The position numbers and the translations under genes are program-made. From Paraphoma chrysanthemicola (taxonomy: Eukaryota > Ascomycota > Dothideomycetes > Pleosporales > Phaeosphaeriaceae): 64,000 bases of DNA. Positions 35,409 through 45,940 of this stretch are shown in pieces. The notes under the pieces are model-generated. The model had not been told where the DNA came from. It was given only the letters and a program-made list of their open reading frames with translations, and made no database searches. The stretch is taken from positions 2,480,001 through 2,544,000 of the forward strand of contig JAGMWG010000001.1 in NCBI GenBank assembly GCA_020744225.1, given 5' to 3'. Each line of letters begins with the position of its first letter. The first letter of the stretch is position 1.

Positions 35409-37272
35409 TCAACTCCTGTTCTGCTGCCTGAGAAATGCTTCCACATTATGGTCTTTGCTTGCGTCGATCTTGTCGTCCAATTGTTTCTCCTCGGGGCTCT
35501 TGGTCCTGATCGGCTCCTCTTCCTTCTCATGCACCTCCTTGCTGCCGGAAACCGCGCCTAGGACTGTGCCAGCTACCGAGCTCACGGTCGATGTTACGGT
35601 CGCGGAAGCTGATGCGGCGGCAGATTTTGCTTGGTCCACGTAGCCTGGTGCAGGCGGTTCTTCTGGCTCAGGCAGCGGCTTCTCCTTTGGCGCCTGACCG
35701 ACAGTGTTCGGCTCCATTGTCACGGTCTTATCGCCATGACCATGGTCATTGACTGCAGCATGTGGTGTGCCGTCTGCAAGCTGTCCAGCAGCATGAGTCT
35801 GTTCCTGTTGGGCGAAGCGCGTGTCTGAGGTACCTTGCCGGATGGGCAGTTCTGATTGTGCTGGAGTTGGATTCACGGACGGTGTTCGCGACGGTCCGGT
35901 GTCTGAGGACGCAGGTGTGTCTGAGGGCGGTGTTTCGTCGATGTCTTCGCCGGTATCTGGAGGCTGTGTTGCAGTCCCCACCGTGGTGAGCGGATCGCCT
36001 TTCTCAAAAGCCGGAGTATTCGGTCCTAGCGGCACTTTCCACCCGACCGGCTTTGGGATTTTAAACACCAGTCTTCGCCTCGGCTGACCGTTCTCACTGC
36101 CCACGCCCCAAGCCTGCATCTCTCCATCAGGACCTTCTTCCCATCTTATAGGCCCAATGGGAAACGTATTTTTTCCGTTCTGGACATCCGGATTCTCCCA
36201 CTTCATGGACGCCTCCATGTCGGGTCCTATATTCGGCATGGAGCCCCATTCGAATTCCAATCCACCACCATACTTCTTGGGGATGTTGTCATGATCGATG
36301 TATTGCGATAGCGTCGAGTAGACGTTTGCGGGGGAGAGGATGAAGATTTTGGACACCGTGATGGGGTCGAACCAGCGCTTGACCCATCCCCAGACCGTTG
36401 GAAAGAAGCCAGGCGCTCCGACGATCTATGGTTTATGTCAGCCGCGACGTGCGATCATATATGGGCCCGGCCGTCAACGCACGAATATCCTATCGAGGGT
36501 TTCCGGGTAGTGCGCAGTCGCCAGCACCGACGCATCCTGCATGTGCCCTTTTAGATTCCAGAACTGCTTCAGCCCGACACCGCTGATGTCTACAATGTTG
36601 TTGCTCTGCGAGATCGGAGTTTCTGGATGGTTGCGCGGAACCATGGAGCAGAGCGGCGTTACGAACCTAGTCAATGATTCGTATAGGGCGAACAAGCGCA
36701 CGTTCTTGGTGAGGACGTTGCTGACTGTGGTTTTGGACTTTGCAAGATTCTTCTCATATGCCGAGATGTTCTTCGTGTTCAACGGCGCGACCTCGAACAA
36801 GAAGAGTGGAATGCCGCGCTTGTCGCGTCGACCGAGCCATTGAGGGTACTGTGCAAGGCTGTCAGATTGACAACCGGTCAGCGTAAGCACAACATCATAC
36901 CAAGCGGCGCGTTTGCTCATATTCTTCTATCTCGATCGTTTCGAAAATTAGATCCAGCTTGTTTTCTTTCCGCCAGTCCTCGGTATCTTTAAACTGTTTG
37001 AAGGCTTCCTGAGGTACAAAACGCCGTGCGCGCAAGTAGCGCCTGCGACTTTGTTAGTGCCCCGCAAATGCGTGCAGTCGGCCTTGGTTCTTAGCATACA
37101 GCAATGTTTCATCGTCGTGGCTGGCGTCTTTGACTCCAGAAGCCGGCGTGTAGTAATTCGCGTCCTGGCAAATCTGTTTGAAGCTATCGAGCTGCTTCTG
37201 CTGGTTGTCTGAAAGATGGGACAAGTGACCCGCTGGATACTGCATAGACTCTACGCGCTGAAGGTCTGCCAT
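35409..37272 (-). CDS. CRAL-TRIO (Sec14-like) lipid-transfer protein, 565 aa
   Basis: Sec14-type proteins bind a phospholipid in a closed pocket and support phosphoinositide metabolism and trafficking. Exons on the minus strand: 37272-37100, 37042-36901, 36848-36483 and 36425-35409. The CRAL-TRIO N-terminal segment (DDETLLRYLRARRF) and the lipid-binding domain (YPQWLGRRDKRGIPLFLFE, ISQSNNIVDISGVGLKQFW, YPETLDRIFIVGAPGFFPTVW, IPKKYGGGLEF) are complete. After about residue 330 follow a GOLD-like beta region, then a Ser/Thr/Pro-rich, unstructured tail with an Ala/Val-rich helix and an acidic end. All introns are 52-57 nt with GT-AG ends. Confidence 0.92.
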
Positions 37273-38359
37273 CGTCGCTAGATGTATGGCAAAAATGAAT
37301 AGAAGCTAGGTGATACGCGAGGGCGGGGAGCGAAAGGATGAGATGTTCGTTCCTTAGGGCGTCATGGCATATGGCTTGCAGCGGGAGAGCGGCAGTGATG
37401 TCAATTATTAGCGCCCCATTTCTGTGGCTGCATCGGCCTCAGGAAGAGCGAACGGAGCCGGGCGTTCGACGGTCCGGACCAAATTTACGCCGTACATAGG
37501 AATTGTGAGCGGTTTGAGGCTGCATCTGACTGTTTGTCGCGAGCATTGTTCGCGCCTGGATCTCAGTGCGAAGCCTGGCGCTGAAAAGTGACCCGCGGGT
37601 TCCGCGCCATTCCGAAGGCTTGCCGAGGAGTTTTGCTGACATTTCCATTGTGCACCAAAGCTGCCGCTGACATTGCAAAGTTGATTACAGACTTCCTGGA
37701 CTCTGCAAAAACACAAGCAGGGAAGGGCTTCTTGAAAATTTACAAGCTAGAGAAGGGACTAGTTTGAAAATAGCGTGCCATCGTACGAGCGCTATCTGCT
37801 TCATGCAGCTGTTTCCTTCCTCATTCGACATGCCCGGTGTATCCTCCACGATCCAGATCTCAGGTTACTGTAAAAGTGCTAGAAATCCTTCAGGTTCCCG
37901 TTTCCTCAAGCAGCACTTCATGCAGATGATAGCATGCAGCGATATATTCGGCATCGCCAATCACCAGGCTTGTTTTGTAGCAATCTTCACGAAGAGGTGT
38001 GGGATGCGTCTCTTGAATAGTTTCGCAAGATCTCGTGGTACTCCTGAAGCTTCAAGGTCCGCTGTTGAAGATTGCAAGCTTAGCATAGCATGTAGCAGCA
38101 CTCAAGTATAGCCTGTGTAAACTCTCAGGGAGAAGAGGTGCACGGCGGCGCTAAAACTGACAGATTAGATAAGCGAGACCGATGAACGCATCGCTGGTCG
38201 TTGACCACTGTCAAAGGTTGACGACATTGCCTTCACGCAGATGTCGCCGTGTCCTCCACACGTACAACTGCTACACATGCTGTAGATCTGTGAACTGAGT
38301 CACAGACTACGTATCATCGCCCTACCATCGTATCAAAAGTCTTTCGATTGACTAAGAAC
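37273..38359. other. Intergenic between divergent Sec14-like and F-box genes
   Basis: About 1.1 kb between two divergent starts. No coding frame is convincing. The two promoters likely share it. Confidence 0.45.
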
Positions 38360-40206
38360 ATGGCACGGCGTGCCTTCACCGACCTGCCCACCGAGATTCT
38401 AGAGGCGATATTCCTACACCTCGACCCACACTCCCTGCTCTCCGTGTCGCAGACGAACAAGCTCATCAAGCAGCTCACCGCCGACTCACCCATTGTATGG
38501 CGCCACCTTTGCTGGTCGCAATTCAAATCATGGGACGTTCGCCACAACATCGCAGCCAAGTTTGCCGGACCGCTATCTGATGTGGACTGGCGCGCACTCT
38601 ACGTCGAGAAGTACAAAATAGGGACACGGACAAGGGTATTGCTGGACCACATTGTTGGTACGCAACACCAGCGTATGCGGTGCATCAACGATATTGCCGA
38701 TTTTGGCTACGATGCGAAGGAGACGCTCTTGAGGGAACAGAAATGCTCAGACGATGCAGACGATGTTCTGGCTCGGCGATACTACGCGACCGCTGTACTG
38801 GAACGTATACATCGTGAGATGGCCATTAATATCTGGAAAGATTTGAACGAAGGCGAGGACATCTCTATTGAGCGAGCGCTTGGTGCATATGACGTCTTTG
38901 CGCGCATTGGCGAAGACGCAGACACTGGCTACGTCGAGGAGAGCATTAGTGTTCTGGCGAAGGGAGTGCTGGACGAGCATCCTGGCTTCTCAGCCTTAAG
39001 TGCACGGGAGAAGGGATCAACCCTGGCCACTTATCTCCGCGACCGAGGCTTCCGAGGCGTGCCGGACACATCGTACGGCGCTCTTGGCAATTCATTCATC
39101 GGCCTTGTTCTGAAATCATCTACGCATGAGTCTTTGCCGCTGATTTCTGTTGCGATTTACTGCGCGCTCGCACGCCGCGTTGGTCTGGACGCCCGACCAT
39201 GTGGCTTCCCATACCACGTCTACACGCTAGTATACGCGCCTCCGAACCATGACCTCGATGGCAATTACAAGCCAAGCAGCAGTTCTACTCTGGACTTCAT
39301 GTACCTCGATCCATTCCGCTCATCGAACGAGGTCTTTCAGGGCGATCTCGTGCGCACTCTGCGAGATCTCCACGTACCGACTCCTGAACATCGCCACTTT
39401 CTTTCGGACACCCACACAAGGGAGCTAGTCTTACGTACGGCTCGAAACATCATGACATCGGTGCAGACGATTCGACAATCGGAGGCCGGATTGCGTGGCA
39501 TCCAAGCCTCGTGGCTGAACTTCTATCCTGACATGGACAATGCTTTCTATGCTTCTATTTGGTCGATGCTTCTCCTCGGCCCTATGTACGAAAACCCGGG
39601 CCTTTCTAATGCCACCACCCGCCGGCGACAATTTTTGCCTTACCTGCTCGAGCATTTTCAGACACATTGCCCATGGGACGTTTCACTCCTTGAGCAATAT
39701 GTCATTCCCATGTTCTATGACCAACCTGAAGGCCAACGTTTGCTGCAATTTGTGCAGTCAATGTACCAAGTCGATGCCATGCGCAAGCCCATCTTACGAA
39801 GGGATGAAAAGACTGAGAATGTCAAGTTCAAAGTCGGTCAGCTTTTCCAGCATAGAAGATATAGCTATGAGGGCGTAATTACAGGTTGGGACGTAAGTTG
39901 CGATGCGGGCGAAGACTGGATTCAGAACATGAGTGTGGATACGCTTCCAAAAGGTCGGAACCAAGCATTCTACCATGTACTGTAAGAAGATTTTCTCGCT
40001 CCTCTACGTGGTTCTGTGTACTGACCTATCATAGCGTCTGCGACAAATCCGTCCGATATGTCGCTGAAGAGAATATTGAGCCTGTGGCTTCAGGTACCGA
40101 GCCTTCGGAAGCCCTCCTTCTACTTTCTGGTCGCCACTTTAAGCGCTGGGACGGTGATGCGCATGTCTTCGTGAGTAACGTCCGCGACGAGTACCCTGAC
40201 GACTAA
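38360..40206 (+). CDS. F-box protein, FBXO21-like (F-box + transglutaminase-like + YccV-like), 597 aa
   Basis: Substrate-recognition subunit of an SCF ubiquitin ligase. Exons 38360-39981 and 40035-40206. The F-box lies at residues 5-50 (FTDLPTEILEAIFLHLDPHSLL). A transglutaminase-like/SirB1 domain is in the middle (GNSFIGLVLKSSTHESLPLI, VGLDARPCGFPYHVYTLVYA). A hemimethylated-DNA-binding YccV-like domain is at the C-terminus (FKVGQLFQHRRYSYEGVITG, then VCDKSVRYVAEENIEPV). The intron splits the last domain and joins at HVL|VCDK. The order equals that of animal FBXO21. ATG 38360 is the first in-frame ATG. Targets are unknown. Confidence 0.93.
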
Positions 40207-41005
40207 GTTCTGTGGGAATGATATGAGTGCAATGGTGCGGAGCCTGACTTCTAGGTATTATAGGTCGGGTATACGCCTGGCTGGAATTTTTCGGAGGACT
40301 TTGTTGTGTGACAGAAGGTCCTCGAGCTGCATGAGAGCGTGGCGTTCTTGGAGTTTGTCTAGCTGAATGATACCCACATTCGCTCTGTATTTGGATAAAC
40401 TGTTGACTAAATAGCCTCCTTGTATCGATCCTCCTGAATCTCGTCATCCAATGATACATGCGAGGGGACTTGACTACTTCGTGTATTGTGACTGACGAGA
40501 GAAGTGACTTTTGATATTGTCAGAGTATTGGTCGATGACACTGGCTTTTGCAGCAACAGCTAGCTCATCTTAGATTTAATGGAGATGACGATGACGCGGC
40601 ACAAGCTGGCGAGTTCTGCCAAACGAGGGGGGAATTTGCTGTGATGTAGCACAAATGGCTCAGAAAGATCACTTGATTTGAACCTCATGATGCTAAGAGA
40701 CCTTCAACCAAGCGAAGTATTAAAGACCATTTCACAGATGCCAATTACTATATTGATTACCCGTAGTCCTGCGTGATGCGCTGTACGACAGGGAATGGGC
40801 GGACAAAGTCCATTGTAAACCACTTGGACCTAGCGCCCTTCAAGAACCTGAACTCCCCAACGCCTTAAACGGTATCGTGCTGCTGGTTTTGGCGCGTAGG
40901 CATAGGATGAAACACTCCAGTCGCCTGGGCTCCAATGCTGTTTGTTGGCTTCACGCCTTCCACCTGGTGTCGGTGCATGACGGTTTGGTTACAGAAGCAT
41001 ACAGG
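40207..41005. other. Intergenic, convergent F-box and UNG1 3' flanks
   Basis: 800 bases with 3' UTRs from both sides; no gene, RNA or repeat seen. Confidence 0.45.
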
Positions 41006-42069
41006 TTATTCCGCAGCTTCCGCTTTTTCTCCGTCTTTACTGGCCTCTTCTGCGGCCTTCTTCTCAGCCTCTTTCTTCTCGTCCACGTTCAGATCCCAGT
41101 CGATACCGCCGCCCTTGCCATATCGTTGCTCCAGCCATTGGTTGCACTTTGTGAAGTGATGGCAATCGAACTATGCTATGTCAGTGCCTGCCCTCGCAAT
41201 TTGGTGTGATGAACTCACGAATCCCCTCGCCGCACTCAGCGGACTCGGGTGCACGCTCTTCAAGATCAGATGCTTATCAACTGGAATGCCCTTCGTCCTG
41301 TTCTGCGCCGGCGTGCCCCAAGCCAAGAACACAACACCATTCGTCCGCACCTTAGCTACGGTGTCGATGACCTTTTGTGTCAGGAGCTCCCAGCCTTTGC
41401 CAGCATGCGAGTTGGCTTCACTGCGACGCACAGTAAGACACGTGTTCAGCAGTAGCACGCCACGATCTGCCCAGGGTATCAGGAGGCCGCCCTTGTTTGG
41501 CGGAGGCTGGTAGCCTGGGTAGTCGATCTTGAGCGCTTTGTAGATGTTCATGAGAGAAGGCGGAGCAGGGTTCGGTGGACGGATAGAGAAGCATAGGCCA
41601 TGTGCTTGGTTGGGGCCGTGGTAGGGGTCTTGCCCTGTGATGACGACTTTGACGGTGTTGAGAGGTGTGTGTCGCGACCTGGCACGCGGGTAAGCTGGGT
41701 GCAGCTTGATGTTGGAATTGCAGATGCTTACCATGAGTAGACATCTTTCATGGGTGGGTACACGACCTTCCCGCTCTTGAGCTCCTGTTTAAGGAATCGC
41801 TTGAGATCGAGAAATTGTGGTGTGAGTAGAACATCTTTCAGATGTGGGAGCCAGCTCTCGTGCAGTGTATCGAGTTCCAATTGCAGCAGATCTTTCTGCT
41901 CGTCTGTGAGCTTTGCAACCCACGCGTCTTTGTCGAACTTTGCTGCTGCTGCTGTCTTCGCATTTGGATTGGGTTTGGGCGCGCCAAAGAAGGCGGTGAT
42001 GCTGCCATTGGTCTTGGGCTTCTTGGTCGCGTCTGTGGCCGCTGCGGCAGCTTTGCGCTTGAGGCTCAT
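41006..42069 (-). CDS. UNG1: Uracil-DNA glycosylase, 320 aa
   Basis: Removes uracil from DNA in base-excision repair, in nucleus and mitochondria. Exons on the minus strand: 42069-41732, 41678-41219 and 41170-41006. Motifs: water-activating GQDPYHGPNQAHGLCFS, VLLLNTCLTVR, and the HPSPLSAARGFF loop that closes on the base. The N-terminus is basic (MSLKRKAAAAATDATKKPKT) and carries SITAFFGAPK, a likely PCNA-binding (PIP-like) box, as known in other UNGs. The C-terminus has a Lys/Glu/Ala-rich tail. Introns are 53 and 48 nt. Length and motifs are family-typical. Confidence 0.96.
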
Positions 42070-42191
42070 GATTTCAGGCTCTTAAAGTCCAATTGTGGGG
42101 AAGGAAGTCCAGAAAACTTGTGGGAGTCTGGAGAAATTTATCGGAAATGGGGAGAAGATACTTTTGCTTTTCCCCAGCCGCTGACAGGCAG

Positions 42192-42286
42192 ACGCGACGC
42201 CGTGGAACGATGCGCCTCGTCGAATTCTCCGAGTCGCCGCGATTGGCTGCGTGCACGCGTCGAACACGTGCTGACGCGAAGCGCGT
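42192..42286. promoter_or_regulatory. Cluster of ACGCG (MCB-like) elements upstream of UNG1
   Basis: ACGCG occurs at 42192-42196, within a full ACGCGT at 42255-42260, at 42274-42278, and reversed at 42282-42286. All lie 120-220 bases upstream of the UNG1 ATG. ACGCGT is the MluI cell-cycle box bound by MBF in yeasts, which drives G1/S DNA-synthesis and repair genes. The same segment lies more than 350 bases before the divergent KGG-repeat gene. Confidence 0.5.
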
Positions 42287-42536
42287 TTTGCCAAGACGTA
42301 TGATGTCAGCGCTCCCTTCTCCAACGCCCTTCCCTCTCTGCAAGGATGTGAACAGGCTGACATGCAGAGTTCTCCACGAGACGGTTATGTCTGCCGCTGG
42401 AGCAAATCAGGAGCATACAATATGTCTGATCGACAAGGAGATGGCTCCGCATGCGTTATGGCGAGCTGCTTGACCCGTTTTGTGACGTGTGTTGCCTGGC
42501 ATAGCAAACAATGCTCGTAAAGGTGAGAGAGAGAAG

Positions 42537-42543
42537 TATAAAC
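42537..42543 (+). promoter_or_regulatory. TATA box of the KGG-repeat gene
   Basis: TATAAAC at 42537-42543, about 110 bases before ATG 42650, in a purine-rich AGAGAGAGAAG context. Confidence 0.45.
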
Positions 42544-42649
42544 AAGAAAGTTTTCCAGAACTTGAATCCTCGTTCCTTACACGTACAACTCTACCCTTTC
42601 GAGACAGTAAATACAATTCTCATCTCGGCATACTCAGACATATACCAAA

Positions 42650-43415
42650 ATGGCTTCCTCCAACCCTTCCAACTTCGCCAATTTGCCCAAGGATGAGCTC
42701 CGTGACATCGCTGCTAAAGGTGGTCACGCCTCTCACGGTGGTGGCGGAGATGTGAGCATGCTTTAACACTTCCCTTGACACGAAATTGACCCTTCCTCAG
42801 TCCCACAACAGCAGCACTGGCGACCGCAATCCAGATGGCACCTTCACCAAAGGCTCCGATCTCGCAAAGGAGCTAGGTGCACAAGGAGGCCACGCTTCTC
42901 ATGGTGCTCACGGCGGCGAAGTATATAATCTCGACCTCCACATTATCGCACTGCTAACTCTCCATCAAGTCTCACAGCAGCACCGGCCACGCCGACCGCA
43001 ACCCTGACGGCACATTCACCAAGGGTTCCGAACTGGCCAAAGAACTCGGGGCTAAGGGCGGCCATATTGCTCACGAGCATCAGACGCACAACACTGCGAC
43101 CGAGGAGGGAGCATGTCACCTCCCACTTGCGTGATATTGACTGTTGCTGATTTTAACACAGCGTAATCCCGACGGCACGTTCAAGGCTGGCAGCAAACTA
43201 GCACATGATCTCGGCGTGCAGGGTGGACATGCTGCGCACGAGCACCAGGCACAGCAGAGCGATGGAGATGATGGTGGCGTAAGTGTTGTACTGGACTATG
43301 ATGTAGAATGGCTGACTGACAGTGATAGCGTAACCCTGATGGCACATTCAAGGCGGGTAGCAAGCTTGCGCACGATCTGGGCGTTCAGGGCGGTCATGCT
43401 GCGCACCAGCAGTAG
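42650..43415 (+). CDS. Conidiation-type KGG-repeat protein (Con-10-like), 188 aa, 5 exons
   Basis: Small hydrophilic protein made of stress-induced KGG-type repeats, as in Neurospora Con-10 but longer. Exons 42650-42751, 42801-42920, 42970-43110, 43162-43278 and 43329-43415 all are in phase 0 and each carries one repeat. Repeats read KGGHASHG, then RNPDGTFTKGSDLAKELGA with QGGHASHG, then RNPDGTFTKGSELAKELGA with KGGHIAHE, then twice RNPDGTFKAGSKLAHDLGV with QGGHAAH. The third intron (43111-43161) starts with GCATGT and ends in CAG: no GT donor in the right phase exists, so a GC-AG intron is the simplest reading. No signal peptide, Cys or Trp. Such proteins are made in conidiation, dark or desiccation stress; that is family knowledge. 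Confidence 0.85.
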
Positions 43416-44143
43416 ACTCGTTTACAATCTTCCAGTCAATGGCGTGTATGGGAGAGAGATGTGTTACGAGCGGATGCTACCTGGTTACGATAATATGAAT
43501 TAATAATTGAGTCATGATAGGTGGCCACTGTTCTTGTGACCTGAAATTCGAGGAGGAGCTGTGTGGAACTCATGCCGTCCGCAATGGTGACTCGATTCAC
43601 TGCTGCTTGCTACTATACGCATATCTCAACTAGTATACGTGAAGTATATGTAGAAGTGGGAACTTACAACTTCAACGAGAGGTGTATCACGACTTTCCTG
43701 CCTAGGTGGCATTGCCGACTCTCCTACTGTTGACACTGAAGCGCGCTCTGTTCTTGACGGTATCACCATATACCTATCTGCAATCAAGTAGGCCAGCTTT
43801 TCTTCATAAGCTTGCGAATTGGCTGACGTCACTTTCGTCGCTGGTGGCTTCCAAACACAAAGTGCACGTAATATATCATGTCACGAATGCTACCTTCGCG
43901 ACAAAAAGCACAGTTCATCTTGCCAGCGGGAAGATCTGCATGCCTAAGAACCTGCCTCGCAGTTATGGTTGCATGGTGTTTTGGACATGGCCGCTGTCGT
44001 CTTGTGAGAGGACTGAAACAGTATGAGCAAAGCGTGCCAGGGCGACCTGGGTGACGTGAGGTGGCTCGATGGTGAAGTTTAGGGATGGGATATCATCAAG
44101 GAGTGCTTATTTCACCCACGACCCAGTGAATTCGTGTCACATC
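43416..44143. other. Intergenic, convergent 3' flanks
   Basis: 730 bases between the KGG-repeat gene and ureidoglycolate lyase, which converge. No gene recognised. Confidence 0.45.
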
Positions 44144-45109
44144 TCATAGTTTAGCCTTTACAGCACCAACGCCAGCTTTGACCTGCACCTTGCCTGACCC
44201 GTCTGTATCCACTGTGACTACAACACCTTCCTGCGCGCCACTGCCAGGCTTCAACAGGATCTCTTGACAGTCTTCAATGCCAACATCGTTTGCGAATTGC
44301 ACCACCACAAAGTCAATCGGGCGATCTCCAATCACAATCATGGGGGCATGCCATGTACCTGCCCCGTATGTTACAGCCTGGACGCCCGTCGCGACAAAGG
44401 CGCGGAGGTTTTTCAAATCTGGTAGACCTGGTCCCTTGGGTCGAGCAGAGGGGTGCAACCGCGAGAATGAGCTAGGTGGGGGTATAGCTTCTGTAGAATA
44501 TGGGCTCGGTCGTGCTCGTGCAAAGATGTCCTTTATGCTCTTCTTTCTCTCTATGTTCGGAGTGGGGTATGGCGGCGGTCTCCCAGTATGTCTCCGTGAA
44601 GCACTTGCTGGTAGAGTTGGTGCGACAATAACCAGATACTGAGTATGTCTGTCTGCCGATGATAAACCCATTGGGATGAACGTTTGCGTGGTGAAGGGAT
44701 GTCTTTCCAATATCCCAATATCCAAGAGTTCGCGTTCATAGTCGCCGTTGCCGTCCTCCTCATCATCGTCGAGGTCAAGATCACCCCAGCTTGACGGCAA
44801 GCTCTGGCTCGGTTCGTGTGGTCGTAGATTCCGTGGTGCACACACAAACATATTCATGACAGCTCGTGCAGGTTTCTTGCTCGGCGCGAGGCTATACAGA
44901 TTTGACATGTGCGTAACATCGAGATACTTTGTTGCGAAGCCTTGATTCGCAGAGACGCTTTCAGGTGGAGGTACGCGCTGCGGGATCGGAAGCTTGGATG
45001 AGGGGGACGTGGTTGGGTTCTCGATCACAGTGCCAAATTGGGCGAATGCAGTAGGCGTTAGAAGCTCGATTGGTATTCGAATTGACGGCGCAGGCATCGA
45101 AGTTGGCAT
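44144..45109 (-). CDS. Ureidoglycolate lyase, 321 aa
   Basis: Splits ureidoglycolate into glyoxylate and urea, a late step of purine (allantoin) use as nitrogen source. One exon, ATG 45109. The cupin-like AllA fold is supported by IELLTPTAFAQFGTVIENP near the N-terminus, TQTFIPMGL, YLVIVAPTLP and, near the C-terminus, FVATGVQAVTYGAGTWHAPM followed by RPIDFVVVQFANDVGIEDCQ. Two insertions are unlike the short yeast Dal3: an acidic run (DLDLDDDEEDGNGD) and a Ser/Pro-rich stretch of about 70 residues before LKNLRAFVATG. It stands alone here, without other allantoin genes. Confidence 0.92.
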   Translation of the reverse strand: MPTSMPAPSIRIPIELLTPTAFAQFGTVIENPTTSPSSKLPIPQRVPPPESVSANQGFATKYLDVTHMSNLYSLAPSKKPARAVMNMFVCAPRNLRPHEPSQSLPSSWGDLDLDDDEEDGNGDYERELLDIGILERHPFTTQTFIPMGLSSADRHTQYLVIVAPTLPASASRRHTGRPPPYPTPNIERKKSIKDIFARARPSPYSTEAIPPPSSFSRLHPSARPKGPGLPDLKNLRAFVATGVQAVTYGAGTWHAPMIVIGDRPIDFVVVQFANDVGIEDCQEILLKPGSGAQEGVVVTVDTDGSGKVQVKAGVGAVKAKL

Positions 45110-45940
45110 TTTGGCGGTGCTGAGACGTCAAGTCTGGCGTCGAGGATCATCCACATGGGGAAGTGGAGCTCCAATCGACACTTCGGCTCGGCTGGGTGAA
45201 ATCACGCTAAGATAGCGATAAGACTGGAAATGCTGCGAGCCTGCATGTGAACGCGCTCATGAAGAAGAAAATTATTGCACAACTTGTGTAGTTGAACAAC
45301 CTGGCATGTGGCTGAGACTGGCCGGCCTTTACAGTGGGGATGTGTTAAAGACTTTTCTGGTTTGGGAATCATAGAAATCATTCCAAAATCACAGGTTTGA
45401 AAAGGCTGTGCGCTTGACAGCAATCAAAATTGCACGCACGTCTTCGGGCACGAGCAGACAAACTGGTTCACGAGGTCTTCATACATGCTCACTATACTCA
45501 CGTCAGCTATTCCGGTTAAGCGAGAATCCATAGCTGGTGAGCAAACGCTGAGTGATGCGCGTCCAGGCGTTCGAGGCTGATGTCACACCCGGAGAAAATG
45601 CGGGCCGCAAAATAGCGCGTGCCTCGCCGTTTTCTTTGCGACTTCTTGTTCACTCACGCCCTCAAGTCACACGGTCGCCCTTCAATTCCCATCCGTGGCC
45701 CTTCTCCCTCTCCCTCCGCCCCCGCTGCCCGCTGCGTGCGCCTCACAGTCTGCCCTTGGCCTCAAATACCCCAGAACTACGTCACCCACGCACACTCCGA
45801 CGTGTTCCTGTCTTAGCCTTCTCACCGCCAACGAACACGCAACACGCAACCAGTTGACCCAGACTCGCGACCACCAGCACCAGGCCATACGCCCGACTTG
45901 TACTTCTACCTCGACTTTGAAACTTTAGCTAGTTTTAGTC
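45110..45940. other. Intergenic between divergent lyase and eIF2A genes
   Basis: 830 bases. The eIF2A side (45640-45900) is strongly C/T-rich (CTCCCTCCGCCCCCGCTGCC near 45715), a usual promoter/leader feature of translation-related genes in these fungi. No gene. Confidence 0.5.
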
